From contig NZ_BMWA01000020.1 in NCBI RefSeq assembly GCF_014650995.1, positions 62,001 through 126,000 on the forward strand: 64,000 nucleotides of DNA. The letters are read 5' to 3'. The number at the start of each line of letters is the position of its first letter. The stretch's first letter is position 1. Of this stretch, positions 40,792 to 50,702 are shown piece by piece. The stretch is from Streptomyces viridiviolaceus. GTDB lineage: Bacteria; Actinomycetota; Actinomycetes; Streptomycetales; Streptomycetaceae. The notes beneath the pieces were generated by a model. It was not told the DNA's origin and made no database searches. It worked only from the letters and a program-made list of their open reading frames with translations. A program made the translations under genes and the position numbers.

Positions 40792-41025
40792 TCAGGCGTG
40801 GTCGACGAGTTCCGCCCGGCCCTTCTGCCGCGCGCAGTGGGCGCAGCAGTAGAACGCGCCGTCCGCCTGCAGACCGTGGCCGAGTATCCGGCAGCTGCAG
40901 TTGTCGCAGATCGGAGCCATGCGCTGGGCCGCGCACTCCAGGCTGTCGAAGATGTGGACCTCGCCGGAAGCTCGTACCTCGAAGGCCAACTCGTAGTCAT
41001 TGCCGCAAACTTCGCACACGGCCAT
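40792..41025 (-). CDS. Small Cys-rich zinc-ribbon/metallothionein-like protein
   Basis: A 77-aa protein with four metal-binding clusters: CEVCGNDY near the start, FDSLEC, CDNCSC and FYCCAHC. These give nine Cys and several His that could bind zinc. The YCC-x-x-C end recalls bacterial metallothioneins of the SmtA type. A strong GGAGGG ribosome site precedes ATG 41025. It is intact although neighbours on both sides are decayed. Role: metal storage or a small Zn-finger partner; not known. Confidence 0.7.
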   Translation of the reverse strand: MAVCEVCGNDYELAFEVRASGEVHIFDSLECAAQRMAPICDNCSCRILGHGLQADGAFYCCAHCARQKGRAELVDHA

Positions 41026-41170
41026 GTGTGTCCCTCCATCTTGTGGTGCGGGGTGGGACCGCAGTATCCCCGGAACATCACGAGCCTGAGCCCTGCCCTC
41101 GCCCGGCGCAAGCGCAGTGCCGGAGGTGGGGGTGCCCACCGCACCTGTCCTGCAGCACCCAGGGGCAGCC

Positions 41171-41470
41171 CTAGCCGTCCCTCGGCCGGATGGCGCGGCA
41201 GTACCACCAGGCTGACAGCGGGCTCAGCTCCGTGCGAGTCGAACACGAGGGACCGAGGCGGCCGCCGGGGCGCAGGACGTGGACGGACTCGGCGGCCAGG
41301 CGGCTTGTCGGGGAAGCTGCAATCGCACCCACGGCACCGAACGGGCCGTTCGGCAGTTGCTCCGCATCACCGTCCGTGCAAGCCGTCCCGTAGGCGAGTC
41401 CAGCGGCTTGGGGCGCGCCGTGCGCGAAGGTCGTGTCGGCGGCTGCTTGATCGGCGCCGTCCACCCGCAC
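41171..41470 (-). pseudogene. Methyltransferase remnant
   Basis: A short frame carries the middle of a class I SAM methyltransferase (CTDGDAEQLPNGPFGAVGAI, then VLRPGGRL), with no glycine-rich SAM loop and a degenerate start and end. It is best read as a fragment. Confidence 0.4.
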
Positions 41471-41635
41471 GCCGTAGGCGTCGGCCAGGTACGGGGCGGT
41501 GCTCAGAGGGGATGTTCAGGACTTGAGCGTCCGGGGTGACGAGCGTGGCATGCCCCGCGCGCCGCGTCACCCGTGCGGAAGTACCTGCTAGCCGGCCGGG
41601 ATGCGGGGCCTCCCGCCGCGGGTGAGGCTGGTGCC

Positions 41636-41782
41636 ATGCCCGAGCCGCGCGTGATCGTCTGTCCGCCGTCTGTGACCGGTGGCCCCAGGTGCGTGTCGAC
41701 GACCGGGTCATGGGCCGCATGGAGAGGTCACGACTTCAAGGTGTCGCTGCGGGAGGCTGGCCTGATCGGCTGGTGGAGGTAG
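41636..41782 (+). pseudogene. Frameshifted remnant of a small conserved Streptomyces protein
   Basis: MPEPRVIVCPPSVTGG is followed in a second frame by RVRVDDRVMGR and then again in the first by LREAGLIGW. Together they resemble a short conserved actinomycete family, but with two frameshifts and an early stop. The family has no known role. Confidence 0.35.
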
Positions 41783-41916
41783 CCGCGCTGGTGGACACCG
41801 ACCGGCATTCCGTCCGTGACGACGTCTACGGTGTGGCGACCGCGTCCGCCGCACCGGCACATGCCCGGAGCGAGGTGTGCGAGGACGAAGCCGTACCCGA
41901 CGACTCCAGTGCGGCG

Positions 41917-42060
41917 ATGCCAGTCCGCACCACGACGCTGGGGATCACCACGCCGGTGTCCGGCACCGTCGTAGCGCCGGCGGACCTGTCGGACCAGGTG
42001 TTCGCCTCCGGCGCCGTCGGACAGGGCGCCGGAGGCGTGCCGGACGAGGGCCAGGCTCGT
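41917..42060 (+). pseudogene. PTS EIIA(Glc)-like remnant
   Basis: ITTPVSGTVVAPADLSDQVF and ASGAVGQGAG resemble the N-terminal part of EIIA(Glc) (SPxxGxVVxLxxVxDxVFxxGxVGxG). Nothing of the His-containing active site follows. It is a fragment in a decayed stretch. Confidence 0.42.
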
Positions 42061-42095
42061 TCGCCGGCCTGGAAGTGCAGCGCACCTACGGGCCG

Positions 42096-42641
42096 TCAGT
42101 TACGGATGAGGAGAACCAGGCCGGCGAGCAGCACGGCGAGCACCACGGCGGCTACGCCGTACACCAACCTGTGTGCCCGCAGGCCGGGAAGGTAGCGGTC
42201 GACAGCGAGCCTGCCGGGACCGGTCAGGGCCAGTCCGGCCGCGGCTGCGGCCAGCAGAACCTCGTACTCGACGCCCTCGGGCGCGAAGAAGCCGCCGCCC
42301 CACTTCACCGCCAGGGCATTGATCATCGTGCCGAGTACGGCGGCGCCCGCGAGCGGCGTGAGCAGTCCGAAGATCAGGCCGAGCCCTCCCAGGGTCTCGG
42401 TGAGGCCCGCGATCACCGCCATCGCCTCGCCCGACGGATAGCCGCTCATGGCGAAGAACTGACCGGTGCCCTCGATCCCGCCTCCGCCGAACCAGCCCAA
42501 CAGCTTCTGCGCGCCGTGGGCGGCGAGAGTCAGGCCCAGCACCACACGCAGGAGCAGCAGACCCACGTCGTAGGCGTGCGGAGAGGAAGCGTCAGGCCCG
42601 TCGGTGGCAGTGGTATCAGCGGGACGGGTGGTGACGGTCAT
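42096..42641 (-). CDS. DoxX-family membrane protein
   Basis: A 181-aa protein with four predicted TM helices. GLLLLRVVLGLTLAAHGAQK, then LLGWFGGGGIEGTG and ETLGGLGLIFGLLTPLA are standard for DoxX/MauD-like small quinone-associated membrane proteins, which act in oxidative-stress resistance in other actinobacteria. The gene is intact. A symmetrical TTGAA-type site precedes it. Confidence 0.9.
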   Translation of the reverse strand: MTVTTRPADTTATDGPDASSPHAYDVGLLLLRVVLGLTLAAHGAQKLLGWFGGGGIEGTGQFFAMSGYPSGEAMAVIAGLTETLGGLGLIFGLLTPLAGAAVLGTMINALAVKWGGGFFAPEGVEYEVLLAAAAAGLALTGPGRLAVDRYLPGLRAHRLVYGVAAVVLAVLLAGLVLLIRN

Positions 42642-42669
42642 AGCGGCCTCCTGGGCAACGAAAAGAACA

Positions 42670-42683
42670 CTTGAAAGTTCAAG
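42670..42683. promoter_or_regulatory. Palindrome before the DoxX gene (MarR-type site)
   Basis: CTTGAA-AG-TTCAAG is followed 25 bases on by a related ATGAAACTTCAA. MarR/OhrR-type repressors use such A/T-rich TTGAA dyads; no such regulator remains in the window. Confidence 0.45.
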
Positions 42684-42705
42684 CTATGGCCACTGTAGCA
42701 TTTGC

Positions 42706-43526
42706 ATGAAACTTCAACAGTTAGGTCGGGAGAGACCCGTAACGGCGACCGGACTGCGTCGACCACCTGCGCGTAGACCTCGTAGAAGGCGAGCTGATTT
42801 GTCCGGCCAGTATGGTGTCGCGGACGACGGCGGCCTGGGCCATGGCGGCGGCGCAGACACGCAGGCGGCGAGCCGCGGCCTTCGCGACCTGGACCGGCTC
42901 TGTGCGCCCCCGCGTCGAACCGCATAACGACGTTGCCATCGGCTGTGTCGCTCAGCGTTTCCCGTCAACCCCTGACGCGAGACTGCCTCCACCGTCGGCG
43001 GATGATCATTCGCAGTACGTGGCTCAAGCGAACGGCGGGCTCCAACGTCCGGCCGTAGGCATGTGAACGAAGCGAGATGGGCCACCTGGAAAACGGCATC
43101 GATGCCGAGGCCTGATCGCTCTTGCGTCGCCGTCGGACATCAGTCGGGCCCGTACCGGGGGCGAAGCGACGGATTCGCGTGGATCCGGCAGGGCGGCAAG
43201 GAACGTGGCCCGACGGATGACCTCGGGCAGCGGGCGCGGGGAGGCAGCCCGAGTCGGTTGCTCCAGCCCTGCAGGCATGGGAGGCGAGGAAGGCGCAGGC
43301 GCGGTCTTCGCAGCACCTCGGGCAGGGACCGCCCGGCGCATCGTCGGGAGCAGCGCCTCGCGCACGGCCCGAGCGTCGCGCCCGTCGGCAAGGGCAGCCG
43401 CTGCGGCGCTGCCGGCCGGTGAACGATGTCGGTAAGCCGGGTGCGCGACAAGCGCATGCCCGGTCTGACGGGCGGGGGCCGGGAACGGATCCCTTCACAG
43501 GTGACCGCGCCGGCCCCCGACCTGGC
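42706..43526. other. Non-coding or decayed stretch
   Basis: About 800 bases with no supported gene. Open frames on both strands are compositionally biased and match no family I recognise. Together with 39165-42080 this suggests ongoing gene loss. Confidence 0.5.
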
Positions 43527-44705
43527 TCAGTCGGCGGGCAGGTAGACCCGCTGCGGGATGGTGTCGTACACGTTCTCCTCGAGGGAGTCGACCGAGCCGT
43601 CCGCGACGGCGTCCACGAGGCCGCCGAGGCCGGTCTCGATCTGCCGGGTGAGCATGCCGTTGCGCTTCATGCCGTCGTACTGGGTCTGGGAGGAGGTCTC
43701 GAACAGGACGACGGCGGAGCCGCGCAGCTGGTAGGAACCCAGCGCGGTGCCCGGCAGGTTGGTGTCCTGCGGGTACAGGGTCAGGTCACCGAAGCCGGAC
43801 TCGCCCTGCCCCTGCAGGGCCTGGTAGACGGCCACGTTCGCCCGTTTCGATGCGTTCATGTCGAATTTCGGCCAGTTGCCGAACTCGGCGGGGTTGTCGA
43901 TGAACTTCGCCGATATCGACAGGGGAGACATGTTCTCCAGGTCCTCGGTGGCGTAGCAGGACCACTGGTTGTGGAGGTCCACGAAGTAGTCGACGGTGCC
44001 GAACTCCTCCTCGAGCGCCTTGTAGACGTTCCGGGAGGTCTGCGCCTCTGGGGTGATGTACCAACCGGTGTCCGCGCTGTTGCCGGGGAAGTCCTGCGGG
44101 TCGGGGACGTAGTCCAGGTCGGGGTTGAAGTCGCGGTTGACGTCGAAGCCGCCGACGCGCGCGTTGTAGTTCCACGCCGGGGCCACGCCCTGGAGCTGCG
44201 GGAAGTCGGCGACGGCCTCGTCCCAGGTCATCGCGTTCTGCCGCTGGTCGAGTTCGCCGCCGTCGACGTTCAGGCGGGGGATGACGACCACGGTGACGTT
44301 CTCGCGCAGCTCCCGCGCGGCCGGGCTGTCGGAGCCCCACTGTTTCAGCAGTTCGAGGGCGGCCTCGGTGCCGTGCATCTCATTGCCGTGGATCTGCGTC
44401 TGGACGAACACGACCTTGTCGCCCTCGCCGACGCGCGCGACGTGGATCTCGCGGCCCTGGTTGGAGTACCCGGCGACGTCGACGTCGACGGTACCGCCGG
44501 TGCTGGTCTCCAACTGCTGCAGCGCAGAGGCCAGTTGCTCGTGGTTGACGAATCCGTTGCTGCCGGAGCCCGAGGCTTCGGTGCCGCAGTGGGAGACGGG
44601 TGGGATCGCGGCCGCGCTGGTGGCGGTCGCGGTGACGGCCGCGGTACCGAGTCCCGCGGCCAGAACCGTACTCGCCAACGCGGCGGTCCATCTGCGTGCA
44701 GACAA
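43527..44705 (-). CDS. Secreted M14 zinc carboxypeptidase
   Basis: A 392-aa protein with a Sec signal (hydrophobic run about 6-33). The M14 zinc site is seen in QIHGNEMHG (H-x-x-E, near 106) and DLHNQW (third ligand His). The catalytic Glu is in VLFETSSQ near the end. Additional sequence with NPDLDYVPDP is Asn/Asp-rich. It is secreted and would trim C-terminal residues from peptides. It is divergent from the CocE/NonD gene, and both operons have the character of an extracellular peptide-degradation locus. Confidence 0.88.
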   Translation of the reverse strand: MSARRWTAALASTVLAAGLGTAAVTATATSAAAIPPVSHCGTEASGSGSNGFVNHEQLASALQQLETSTGGTVDVDVAGYSNQGREIHVARVGEGDKVVFVQTQIHGNEMHGTEAALELLKQWGSDSPAARELRENVTVVVIPRLNVDGGELDQRQNAMTWDEAVADFPQLQGVAPAWNYNARVGGFDVNRDFNPDLDYVPDPQDFPGNSADTGWYITPEAQTSRNVYKALEEEFGTVDYFVDLHNQWSCYATEDLENMSPLSISAKFIDNPAEFGNWPKFDMNASKRANVAVYQALQGQGESGFGDLTLYPQDTNLPGTALGSYQLRGSAVVLFETSSQTQYDGMKRNGMLTRQIETGLGGLVDAVADGSVDSLEENVYDTIPQRVYLPAD

Positions 44706-45070
44706 TTCACTACTCCTCAGGTGTTGCTCAGAACTTCCCGGGGGGTGGTGTGGTGCAGTGCCTGCGTCACCCTAGACGCCCCAGGAGCACCTGTGAACAG
44801 CGCCGCCCCAAGCGTCAACTGTCTCGAAGGCAGTTCTGCCTCATGAGTAACACGCCTGTCGGACAGTAGCGTTGACGCACTTTGGTGATTAGTCATAGGC
44901 TCGCCCGCCAGCGGCTTCAGCCCGCGCCCGCGGTCAGGCTGCTGCCCCCCACTGCTCCAGCACTCCGCGTGCGCGGCCGCCCGTCGTCACCCCTGAAGAC
45001 GGCAGGCGGACGGCCGCTGCTCGACCGGCACCACCGGCACCACCCCGCACCGACCACTCCGGAGGAGCAT

Positions 45071-46966
45071 GTGAGAGCACGCCGCTCGGCCGCCCGGGCC
45101 GCCTCAGTCCTCGTCACCACCCTCGCGTTGACGGGCACGCTCGCCGGCCCCGCCGCCGCGGCGCCCGACGCAGGGTCAGAACCCGCCGCCACAGCGCAGG
45201 CCCGGACGGGGGCGGTCGCCACCGCGACCGCCCCCGTCACGCACGAGGAGAACGACCGCGTCCCGGAGGGATCGGTCTGGACGCAGCACTACTTCCCGTC
45301 CTCGGACGGCTCCGGCACCGAACTCCACGCCGACGTCCTGCTGCCCGAGGGACTTGCCGAGGGCGAGCGGGTACCCGTCATCCTGTCGGTCGGCCCCTAC
45401 TTCGGGCACGCGGGGCAGACCGGTCCCGAGGGCTGGACGCACACCGGCCCCTCGTCCCGCTTCCAGGACTTCATCGAGGGCACCGACCTGTTCGACCAGG
45501 GCTACGCCTTCGTCATGGTGGACCTGCGCGGTTTCGGCGGCTCCACCGGCTGCCTCGACTGGGCCGGCCCCGGCGAGCAGGCCGACGTCAAGGCCGCGGT
45601 CGACTGGGCCGCGAGCCGGCCCTGGTCGACCGGCGCGGTGGGCATGTACGGCAAGTCGTACGACGCCGTCACGGGCCTCATCGGCAACAACCTGGACCAG
45701 GACGCGCTCAAGGCCGTTGTCGCCCAGGAGCCCGTCTGGGACATGTACCAGTACATCTACAGCAACGGCGTGCCCCGCCCGAACGTCACCGGCACCGCGA
45801 ACGCCTACAACGGCATCGCCACGTTCGACCAGATGCCGGACGACGACGCGCACTACCTGGCCAACGCCGCCTACGAGGACACCCACCCGGAGTGCCTCAC
45901 CGAGAACTCGGCCGGGTACCGAATATCCGACCAGTGGGACGAGCACTGGACCTCCCGCGACCTGGCGAAGATGGCCGAGGGATCCGACACCCCGCTGTTC
46001 GTCACCCAGGGCTTCATCGAGAACAACACCAAGCCCGAGGAGATGGAGGAGTACCTCGACAACCACACCGGCCCCGAGCGCGGCTGGCTCGGCCAGTGGG
46101 ACCACGTGCGCGGCGGCGACCGCGTCGGCGACGGGCGCCTGGCCATGGGCCGCGAGGGCTGGTACGACGAGACCCTCTCCTTCTTCGACCAGTACCTCAA
46201 GGGCGTCCGACCGGCGGTCGACTACCCGGCCTACTCCATGGAGGACAACACCGGCGCCTGGCGTGCCCAGGACACCTGGCCGGTCATGGAGCGTTCCGTC
46301 ACCCTCCCGCTCGGCGGGGGCAGCTACGTGGACGACGGAGGGGCCTCCGCCCGCAGGGCCCTGACCGCCTCCGGCGAGCCGGCGCCGCAGGCTCCCAAGC
46401 AGCCGTCCGGCGCGTGGGACATGGAGAACGCGCCCGCGACCGAGCAGCCCGCCCCGAAGGGCCTGGCCAAGGGCATCGCGAAGCAACAGGCTTCCGGTGA
46501 GGTCACGTCGAGCTTCTTCCGCTGGTCGCAGCCGGTCGAGCGTGCCGTGCGCATCACCGGGACTCCGCAGGTTTCCCTGACCGCCCAGGGTGAGGGCAAT
46601 GTCATGCTCAAGCTGTACGACGTCGCTCCGGACGGCACAGCCGTCATGTTCGACGAGCAGGTCTCCCTGGTGGACTCGGGCCGGCTGACCGTCGACCTCA
46701 AGTCGACCGACTGGACCCTGGCGGCCGGGCACGTCCTGGCCGTGGAGATCGGTTCCGTCCAGACCGGCTCGTGGCGCGACACGCCGTCCGGCGAGACGAT
46801 CGAGGTCAAGGGCGCGCAGCTCAGGCTGGCCCTGGACGACCCGGCCGACGACGTCCCCACCGCCGGTGCCCGTTCGCCGTTCCTGGACACCTACCTGCGC
46901 CAGTACACGGTGAACCTGCCGGCCGGCCCCGCGACGTTCACGGTGACCCCCGGCTCCCACATCTGA
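45071..46966 (+). CDS. Secreted CocE/NonD-family hydrolase (Xaa-Pro dipeptidyl-peptidase type)
   Basis: A 631-aa protein with an Arg-rich Sec signal ending near AAAAPD. The alpha/beta-hydrolase part has GRGFGGS-like DLRGFGGSTG, nucleophile Ser in MYGKSYDA and catalytic His in GQWDHVRGGD. A C-terminal jelly-roll domain (from about 470; SFFRWSQPVERAVRITGTPQ) is the X-Pro dipeptidyl-peptidase C-terminal fold. GTG 45071 follows GGAGG (45061) by 5 bases; a longer upstream frame from 44882 lacks such a site. It would cleave Xaa-Pro dipeptides or esters outside the cell. Confidence 0.87.
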   Translation: MRARRSAARAASVLVTTLALTGTLAGPAAAAPDAGSEPAATAQARTGAVATATAPVTHEENDRVPEGSVWTQHYFPSSDGSGTELHADVLLPEGLAEGERVPVILSVGPYFGHAGQTGPEGWTHTGPSSRFQDFIEGTDLFDQGYAFVMVDLRGFGGSTGCLDWAGPGEQADVKAAVDWAASRPWSTGAVGMYGKSYDAVTGLIGNNLDQDALKAVVAQEPVWDMYQYIYSNGVPRPNVTGTANAYNGIATFDQMPDDDAHYLANAAYEDTHPECLTENSAGYRISDQWDEHWTSRDLAKMAEGSDTPLFVTQGFIENNTKPEEMEEYLDNHTGPERGWLGQWDHVRGGDRVGDGRLAMGREGWYDETLSFFDQYLKGVRPAVDYPAYSMEDNTGAWRAQDTWPVMERSVTLPLGGGSYVDDGGASARRALTASGEPAPQAPKQPSGAWDMENAPATEQPAPKGLAKGIAKQQASGEVTSSFFRWSQPVERAVRITGTPQVSLTAQGEGNVMLKLYDVAPDGTAVMFDEQVSLVDSGRLTVDLKSTDWTLAAGHVLAVEIGSVQTGSWRDTPSGETIEVKGAQLRLALDDPADDVPTAGARSPFLDTYLRQYTVNLPAGPATFTVTPGSHI

Positions 46967-47163
46967 CCCCCGTAGGACCGATGCCGGCCGCGGGGCTCCG
47001 GACGCACCCCCGGCCGCGGCCGGCACCGGCCCACCCACCTGCCCGCACAGGCCACGCAGCACCAGCCAGACTCATGACCCATGTCGCGAGCTGGGAGCAG
47101 TGATCCCGTCCTCTGGACGAAGACCGGCCGCCGCGGGCGGACATGACGAGACGAGGATTCGAC

Positions 47164-48201
47164 ATGCGCAGCATCGCCAGATCCGCCTGTACCGCCGCCC
47201 TCGCCGGGGCGCTTCTGCTGGCCGGCATGTTCACCGGTAACGCCGCGGCCGTCGGCGAAGGCCCCGACTATCAGGGCAACGAGACGATCAGGACGTCGAT
47301 CCTGTCGACCTACGACGAAGTCGTGGACTTCCTGAAGACCCAGGACGCCCGGCAGGAGGCGATGGAGCTCGAGGTCATCGGCCAGACCGTCAAGGGCCGC
47401 GACATCCACCTCGTCAAGTACGTGAGCGATCCAGGGAACCCGACGATCCTGTACCTGGCCCAGCAGCACGGCAACGAGCAACTGACCACAGAGGCGATGC
47501 TGCACACCATCAAGTCGCTCGGCTCGCCGTCCGAGAAGTCGCTGCTGGAGGACGTCAACGTCCTGTTCATCCCCATGTTCAACGCCGACGGCGCCATGGG
47601 CGACGTCAACTTCCCCCTCGACGACTACCTCGCCGCCGGGGAACGTCACCTGACCCGCTACAACGCCAACGAGGTCGACCTCAACCGCGACCACGTCGCC
47701 AAGGCCCAGCCCGAGACGCGGGCGCTGCACGAGAACGTGCTGAGCGTGTACGACATCGACTACGCGATCGACCTGCACCACCAGGGCACCCGGTCCCGCG
47801 TGAACGGCGACCTGGTGTCCGGCTCCATCCTGTACCCGACGACCCCGGACGTCTCGCCCGAACTCGTGGAGAGGTCCAAGAGGTTGGGCGCCGTCGTCTA
47901 CCGGAACGTCGACCGCACCGGATGGGGCCACATCGGCCTGTACAACGGCGGTTCGGCCAACACGATCGGCCGCAACGGCATGGCAGCCGAGTACGGGATC
48001 GCCACCCTCCTCTTCGAGATGCGGGGCATGAGCGACCACGAGTACGCGCCCTATGTGCTCGGTCAGAAGTCCAACGGGTACCTGATCCACCAGTCCGTCG
48101 TCACCATGGAGGCCACGATCGCAGCCGTCGCCGACGGATCGATCAGCAAGGCCGACACCTCCTTCTGGGACACCCTGCCCCAGCAGTGCGACACCTGCTG
48201 A
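47164..48201 (+). CDS. Secreted M14 zinc carboxypeptidase (second)
   Basis: A 345-aa protein with a Sec signal (CTAALAGALLLAGMFTGNAAA). Zinc site: QQHGNEQ (H-x-x-E), then DLHHQGTR; catalytic Glu in LLFEMRGM. Only distantly like the 43527 enzyme. ATG 47164 was preferred to 47143 because a GACGAGG ribosome site then lies 7 bases ahead. It sits 200 bases after the CocE/NonD gene on the same strand, so the two may share a transcript. Confidence 0.87.
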   Translation: MRSIARSACTAALAGALLLAGMFTGNAAAVGEGPDYQGNETIRTSILSTYDEVVDFLKTQDARQEAMELEVIGQTVKGRDIHLVKYVSDPGNPTILYLAQQHGNEQLTTEAMLHTIKSLGSPSEKSLLEDVNVLFIPMFNADGAMGDVNFPLDDYLAAGERHLTRYNANEVDLNRDHVAKAQPETRALHENVLSVYDIDYAIDLHHQGTRSRVNGDLVSGSILYPTTPDVSPELVERSKRLGAVVYRNVDRTGWGHIGLYNGGSANTIGRNGMAAEYGIATLLFEMRGMSDHEYAPYVLGQKSNGYLIHQSVVTMEATIAAVADGSISKADTSFWDTLPQQCDTC

Positions 48202-48258
48202 TTCCGCTCGTACGGCTTCCCCGTCAGGCGTCGACGCAGGCCGGGCGCAGCGGCCCGG

Positions 48259-48530
48259 TCAGCACCACGAGCCGTATTGGACGGTGCGGCGCACCGCACG
48301 GTCGCTGTGCCCGCCGATCAGGATGGGCACGCGCGGTCCGGGCGGGCCGACGGTGCTGCGCTCTCCGGGGCGGTCACCGTCGGCGACGGCCTCACCGTCC
48401 CACGCCGGGCCGACCCTGCCGATCGTGGAGACGAACACGATCCGCGTTCCTCGGCTCGCCGCGCCAAGTCGAGCAGGAGCGTCCCGTCCGTACCCGGCAC
48501 CGTGTCGGGCAGACCGATCCCGATGCGCAT
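48259..48530 (-). pseudogene. LLM-class flavin oxidoreductase, internally deleted
   Basis: From ATG 48530 the sequence begins as a luciferase-family enzyme (MRIGIGLPDTVPGTDG, then LLLDLARRAEERG). After a frameshift it continues with FVSTIGRVGPAWDG and then PILIGGHSDRAVRRTVQYG, which lies near the C-terminus of full-length relatives. More than 100 residues between the two blocks are missing. It is inactive. Confidence 0.65.
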
Positions 48531-48853
48531 GCTGCTTCCTCGCCCACGCCGCGCCACCGCCGGACGCACTCCCACCGGCTCGCGGCGGGTTCCCCCATGG
48601 CCGGTTTCCGCCGCCGTCGTTCCGTCACCGGCCGCGTCGCGGACCTGTCATGTCAGCATGTGCGTCCGTCTGTCACGGTGACCAAGGTGCCGGTCCGCAC
48701 GGTCACCCACTCTCCAGACCGTCCCGGGGCGATGGTGAGTCCCCGAGGGGGTACCGAGCACCACGCTCATCGCGCCGACGCCCCCGGAGCCGTGCGGGGT
48801 GCTCCGACCGGGAGGCATCAGGGCCGGAGACAGCACCGGCCACCGCCCGCCGG

Positions 48854-50050
48854 CTACGGGGCGAACCGCACGGGCAGACTCTGCGGGCCGCGGATCATCA
48901 GCCCCGGACGCCAGGTGATCGCCGCCGGGTGGATGTCCAGAGCCAGGTTCTCGCAGCGTTCCAGAAGCGTCCTGATGGCAATGCGTGCCTCCAGGCGGGC
49001 CAGCGGAGCCCCCAGGCAGTAGTGGATCCCGTGGCCGAACGCCACGTGGCCGCGGGTGTCGCGGGTGATGTCGAAGCGGTCGGGGCTGGGGAAGCGGGCC
49101 GGATCGCGGTCGGCGTCGGCGAGGGCCACGAGGACGAGCTCGCCGCCCCCGGGGACGACCGTGTCGCCGATGGTCAGCGGCTCGGTGGTGAACCGGTACG
49201 TCGGCGTCTCCACGGGACCGTCGTAACGGAGCATCTCCTCGACGGCGGAGTCGATGAGGGTGAGGTCGGCGCGGAGTGCGGCCAGTTGCTCGGGATGGGT
49301 GAGCAGGGCGAGGACGCCGTTGGAGATGAGATTCACGGTGGTCTCGTGGCCCGCTACCAGCAGCAGCCAGGCCATACCGCGGAGTTCGTCGGCGGACAGC
49401 CGGTCGCCACCGCCGTCCGAACCGTGGATCAGCGCGCTCATGAGGTCGTCGCCGGGCTGCTGCCGCTTGCTCGCCAGCAGTTCCTCCAGGTACCGCGCCA
49501 TGGACGCCGCGGCAGTCATGCGGGCTTCGGGGTCGGTGGCGCCGAGAGCGTCGTTCGACCAGGTCCGGAAGGAGGCGCGGTCGAGGTCCGGAACGCCGAG
49601 GAGTTCGCAGATGACGGAGATGGGCAGCGGAAAGGACAGGGCCTCGACGAGGTCGGCACGCCCGTCGGGCGCGCTGAGCATCCGGTCCAGGAGCGTGTCG
49701 GTGGTCTTCTGGATGCTCGGGGCGAGTTCCTCCACCCGACGGGTGGTGAACTCCCGGGCGACCAGCTTGCGCAGCCGCGTGTGGTCCGGCGGGTCGGCCC
49801 TGAGCATATGAGGACCGGAGGAGACGGCACCGAGCGGAAATGAGGGGGACGCCTTGCCCCAGTCCTTCGAGAGCGTCGGATCCGTGAGCGCGGCGCGCCC
49901 GGCCTCGTAGCCGACGACGAGCCAGGCCTCCGCGTTCCCCTCCGGCATCCGGATGCGGTGCACTGGACCCTGGGCCCGTAGCCGGGCGTACACAGGGTAC
50001 GGGTCGCGCGTGAAGGACTCACCGAGCGCGGCTAGGTCGACGATGCTCAT
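48854..50050 (-). CDS. Cytochrome P450 (CYP107-like)
   Basis: A 398-aa P450 of typical actinobacterial layout. The I-helix is LLVAGHETTVN, ExxR is EEMLR, and the heme loop is FGHGIHYCLG with the normal layout and Cys near 345. The N-terminal DPYPVYARLRAQGPVHRI block is CYP107/CYP105-like. Start ATG 50050 has GAGGTGG ahead. No ferredoxin or ferredoxin reductase gene is nearby, so electron partners come from elsewhere. The substrate is unknown. Confidence 0.92.
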   Translation of the reverse strand: MSIVDLAALGESFTRDPYPVYARLRAQGPVHRIRMPEGNAEAWLVVGYEAGRAALTDPTLSKDWGKASPSFPLGAVSSGPHMLRADPPDHTRLRKLVAREFTTRRVEELAPSIQKTTDTLLDRMLSAPDGRADLVEALSFPLPISVICELLGVPDLDRASFRTWSNDALGATDPEARMTAAASMARYLEELLASKRQQPGDDLMSALIHGSDGGGDRLSADELRGMAWLLLVAGHETTVNLISNGVLALLTHPEQLAALRADLTLIDSAVEEMLRYDGPVETPTYRFTTEPLTIGDTVVPGGGELVLVALADADRDPARFPSPDRFDITRDTRGHVAFGHGIHYCLGAPLARLEARIAIRTLLERCENLALDIHPAAITWRPGLMIRGPQSLPVRFAP

Positions 50051-50702
50051 GGGCTACCACCTCACTGACGGCTCACGACGGTGACCGACGGTGGGGGCTC
50101 ACGGCTCCCGGAAGGGGCCCCGCCCGCCGCCGGCGGCGGCGACTGCCCGCCGACTGTAATACGTGCCGTCTCCGGGCAAACCCGGTTTCCGGCAAAGGAA
50201 GGCCACGGACCGGTCGGTCTCGGCCATCTCGCCCACCGCCCCCTCGGCAGTGACCCGCGCCGCACCCGCCCCGGCGCGCTCAGCCGCCGCATGTCCGGGA
50301 GGGGAACTGCCGCGCACCAACCGGCCCGCCGACTCCCGCAACGCCGTCTCCACGCGGACGGCACCGAGTCCACGGCCCGCTCGTACCGCACGCCGAACAG
50401 ACCGCCCTCCGCCACCTCGGCCCGGTGTACCCAGGACACCGCCCGAGACCCGCCCGGCGCCACGCCTGTCCGTCCGCCCTGGCCCGCCAGGCACCTCTTC
50501 CCACGCGCGATGCCACAGCGTGGGGCGCCGGCGGGCAGTTCTGTCCGTGTACCTGAAGTGCCAGGTTCGCTGCCCGCAACGCAGCGCGCGATTCCGCGAC
50601 CTGGTGCAGCTCACGCCGAGGCAGGAGACGGCCGTCGGAGGCGGTCCTGTGGCTGCTACCGTCCACTTGTCAAAAGTTTGACGAGTCCATGATGATTTAA
50701 CC
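50051..50702. other. Intergenic stretch without a clear gene
   Basis: About 650 bases. Frames on both strands give biased sequence of no known family. It must hold the promoter for the M28 peptidase gene and the P450 gene, but no boxes stand out. Confidence 0.5.

Noticed and set aside
40762..41526. 254-codon plus-strand ORF over the Cys-rich gene
   Set aside because: It is an antisense frame; the minus-strand gene has metal-binding clusters and a GGAGGG site.
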